Assembly: GCA_025996775.1 (NCBI GenBank) | Contig: BNTS01000138.1 | Coordinates: forward strand, 1-7,062 | Origin: Bacteroidia bacterium | Lineage (GTDB): Bacteria > Bacteroidota > Bacteroidia > Bacteroidales > Tannerellaceae | DNA: 7,062 bases | Reading direction: 5' to 3' | Shown here: positions 7,042 through 7,062 of the stretch, piece by piece | Layout of the letters: each line of letters starts with the position of its first letter | Position numbering within the stretch: the first letter of the stretch is position 1 | Program-made: the position numbers and the translations under genes | The notes under the pieces: generated by a model | Told to the model about the DNA's origin: nothing | The model's input: the letters and a program-made list of their open reading frames with translations, nothing else | The model's database searches: none

Positions 7042-7062
7042 ATTTTTTGAGTTTCTTTAACA

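Larger units (their letters stand above)
6937..7062 (+). mobile_element. IS21-type insertion sequence, terminal part only (body off the right edge)
   Basis: The tip starts TGTAAATAATAATTG at 6937, directly after native coding sequence of the repeat protein. Two copies of AATTGAAAAGTA lie at 6947-6958 and 6970-6981, 23 bases apart, matching the multi-site ends of IS21-family elements. The stretch 6986-7062 differs from 1-75, as expected for the opposite end of an element. Both copies would then lie in the same orientation, and this one is probably the end upstream of istA, though no istA coding sequence is reached in the window. The target duplication cannot be checked because the other end is not present. 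Confidence 0.72.

Overview
The window looks like an accessory, IS-rich locus of a Bacteroidota (probably Bacteroidales) genome. Four things point there: a giant repeat protein ending in a type IX secretion (T9SS) C-terminal sorting domain, an RteC-type protein (a family known from Bacteroides conjugative transposons), a promoter fitting the Bacteroides -33/-7 consensus (TTTG / TAnnTTTG), and AT-rich intergenic DNA with A-rich leaders instead of clear Shine-Dalgarno sequences. No species can be named from what is visible.

Layout, left to right. Positions 1-125 are the end of an IS21-type insertion sequence whose body lies off the left edge. A rho-independent terminator on the + strand follows at 137-165. 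Then comes an AT-rich stretch of about 240 bases (166-402) with no gene but a cluster of degenerate ATGGAAAACTGCAA repeats. All genes are on the minus strand. From right to left they are a large secreted or surface repeat protein (ORF 2887-6987), a strong terminator (2814-2859), an RteC-like gene split by a frameshift (2170-2788), a consensus promoter (2109-2140), and an AlbA_2/GHKL-type ATP-binding protein (403-2085). At 6937-7062 the end of a second IS21-type element begins; its body lies off the right edge.

The two IS ends are inverted copies of each other over about 50 bases and face away from the window, so the 6.8 kb between them is bracketed by two related IS copies. The right-hand copy sits inside the repeat-protein gene: the N-terminus of that ORF is translated IS end, and native coding sequence starts at about 6936. 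The gene has therefore lost its signal peptide and 5' part, although a GTG start and a weak promoter-like sequence in the IS end could still allow expression of a truncated product.

The repeat protein carries three tandem copies of a 300-301 residue super-repeat (about 900 bp each, 3985-6687), built from an InlB-like repeat flanked by two versions of one unnamed roughly 100-residue module. No complete new defence or biosynthetic system is visible. The most notable observations are the IS-made chimera, the unnamed tandem module, the A7 frameshift in the RteC-like gene, and the unexplained small repeats at 191-395. The genes do not form an obvious pathway: the ATP-binding protein has its own promoter, and the surface protein has its own terminator.
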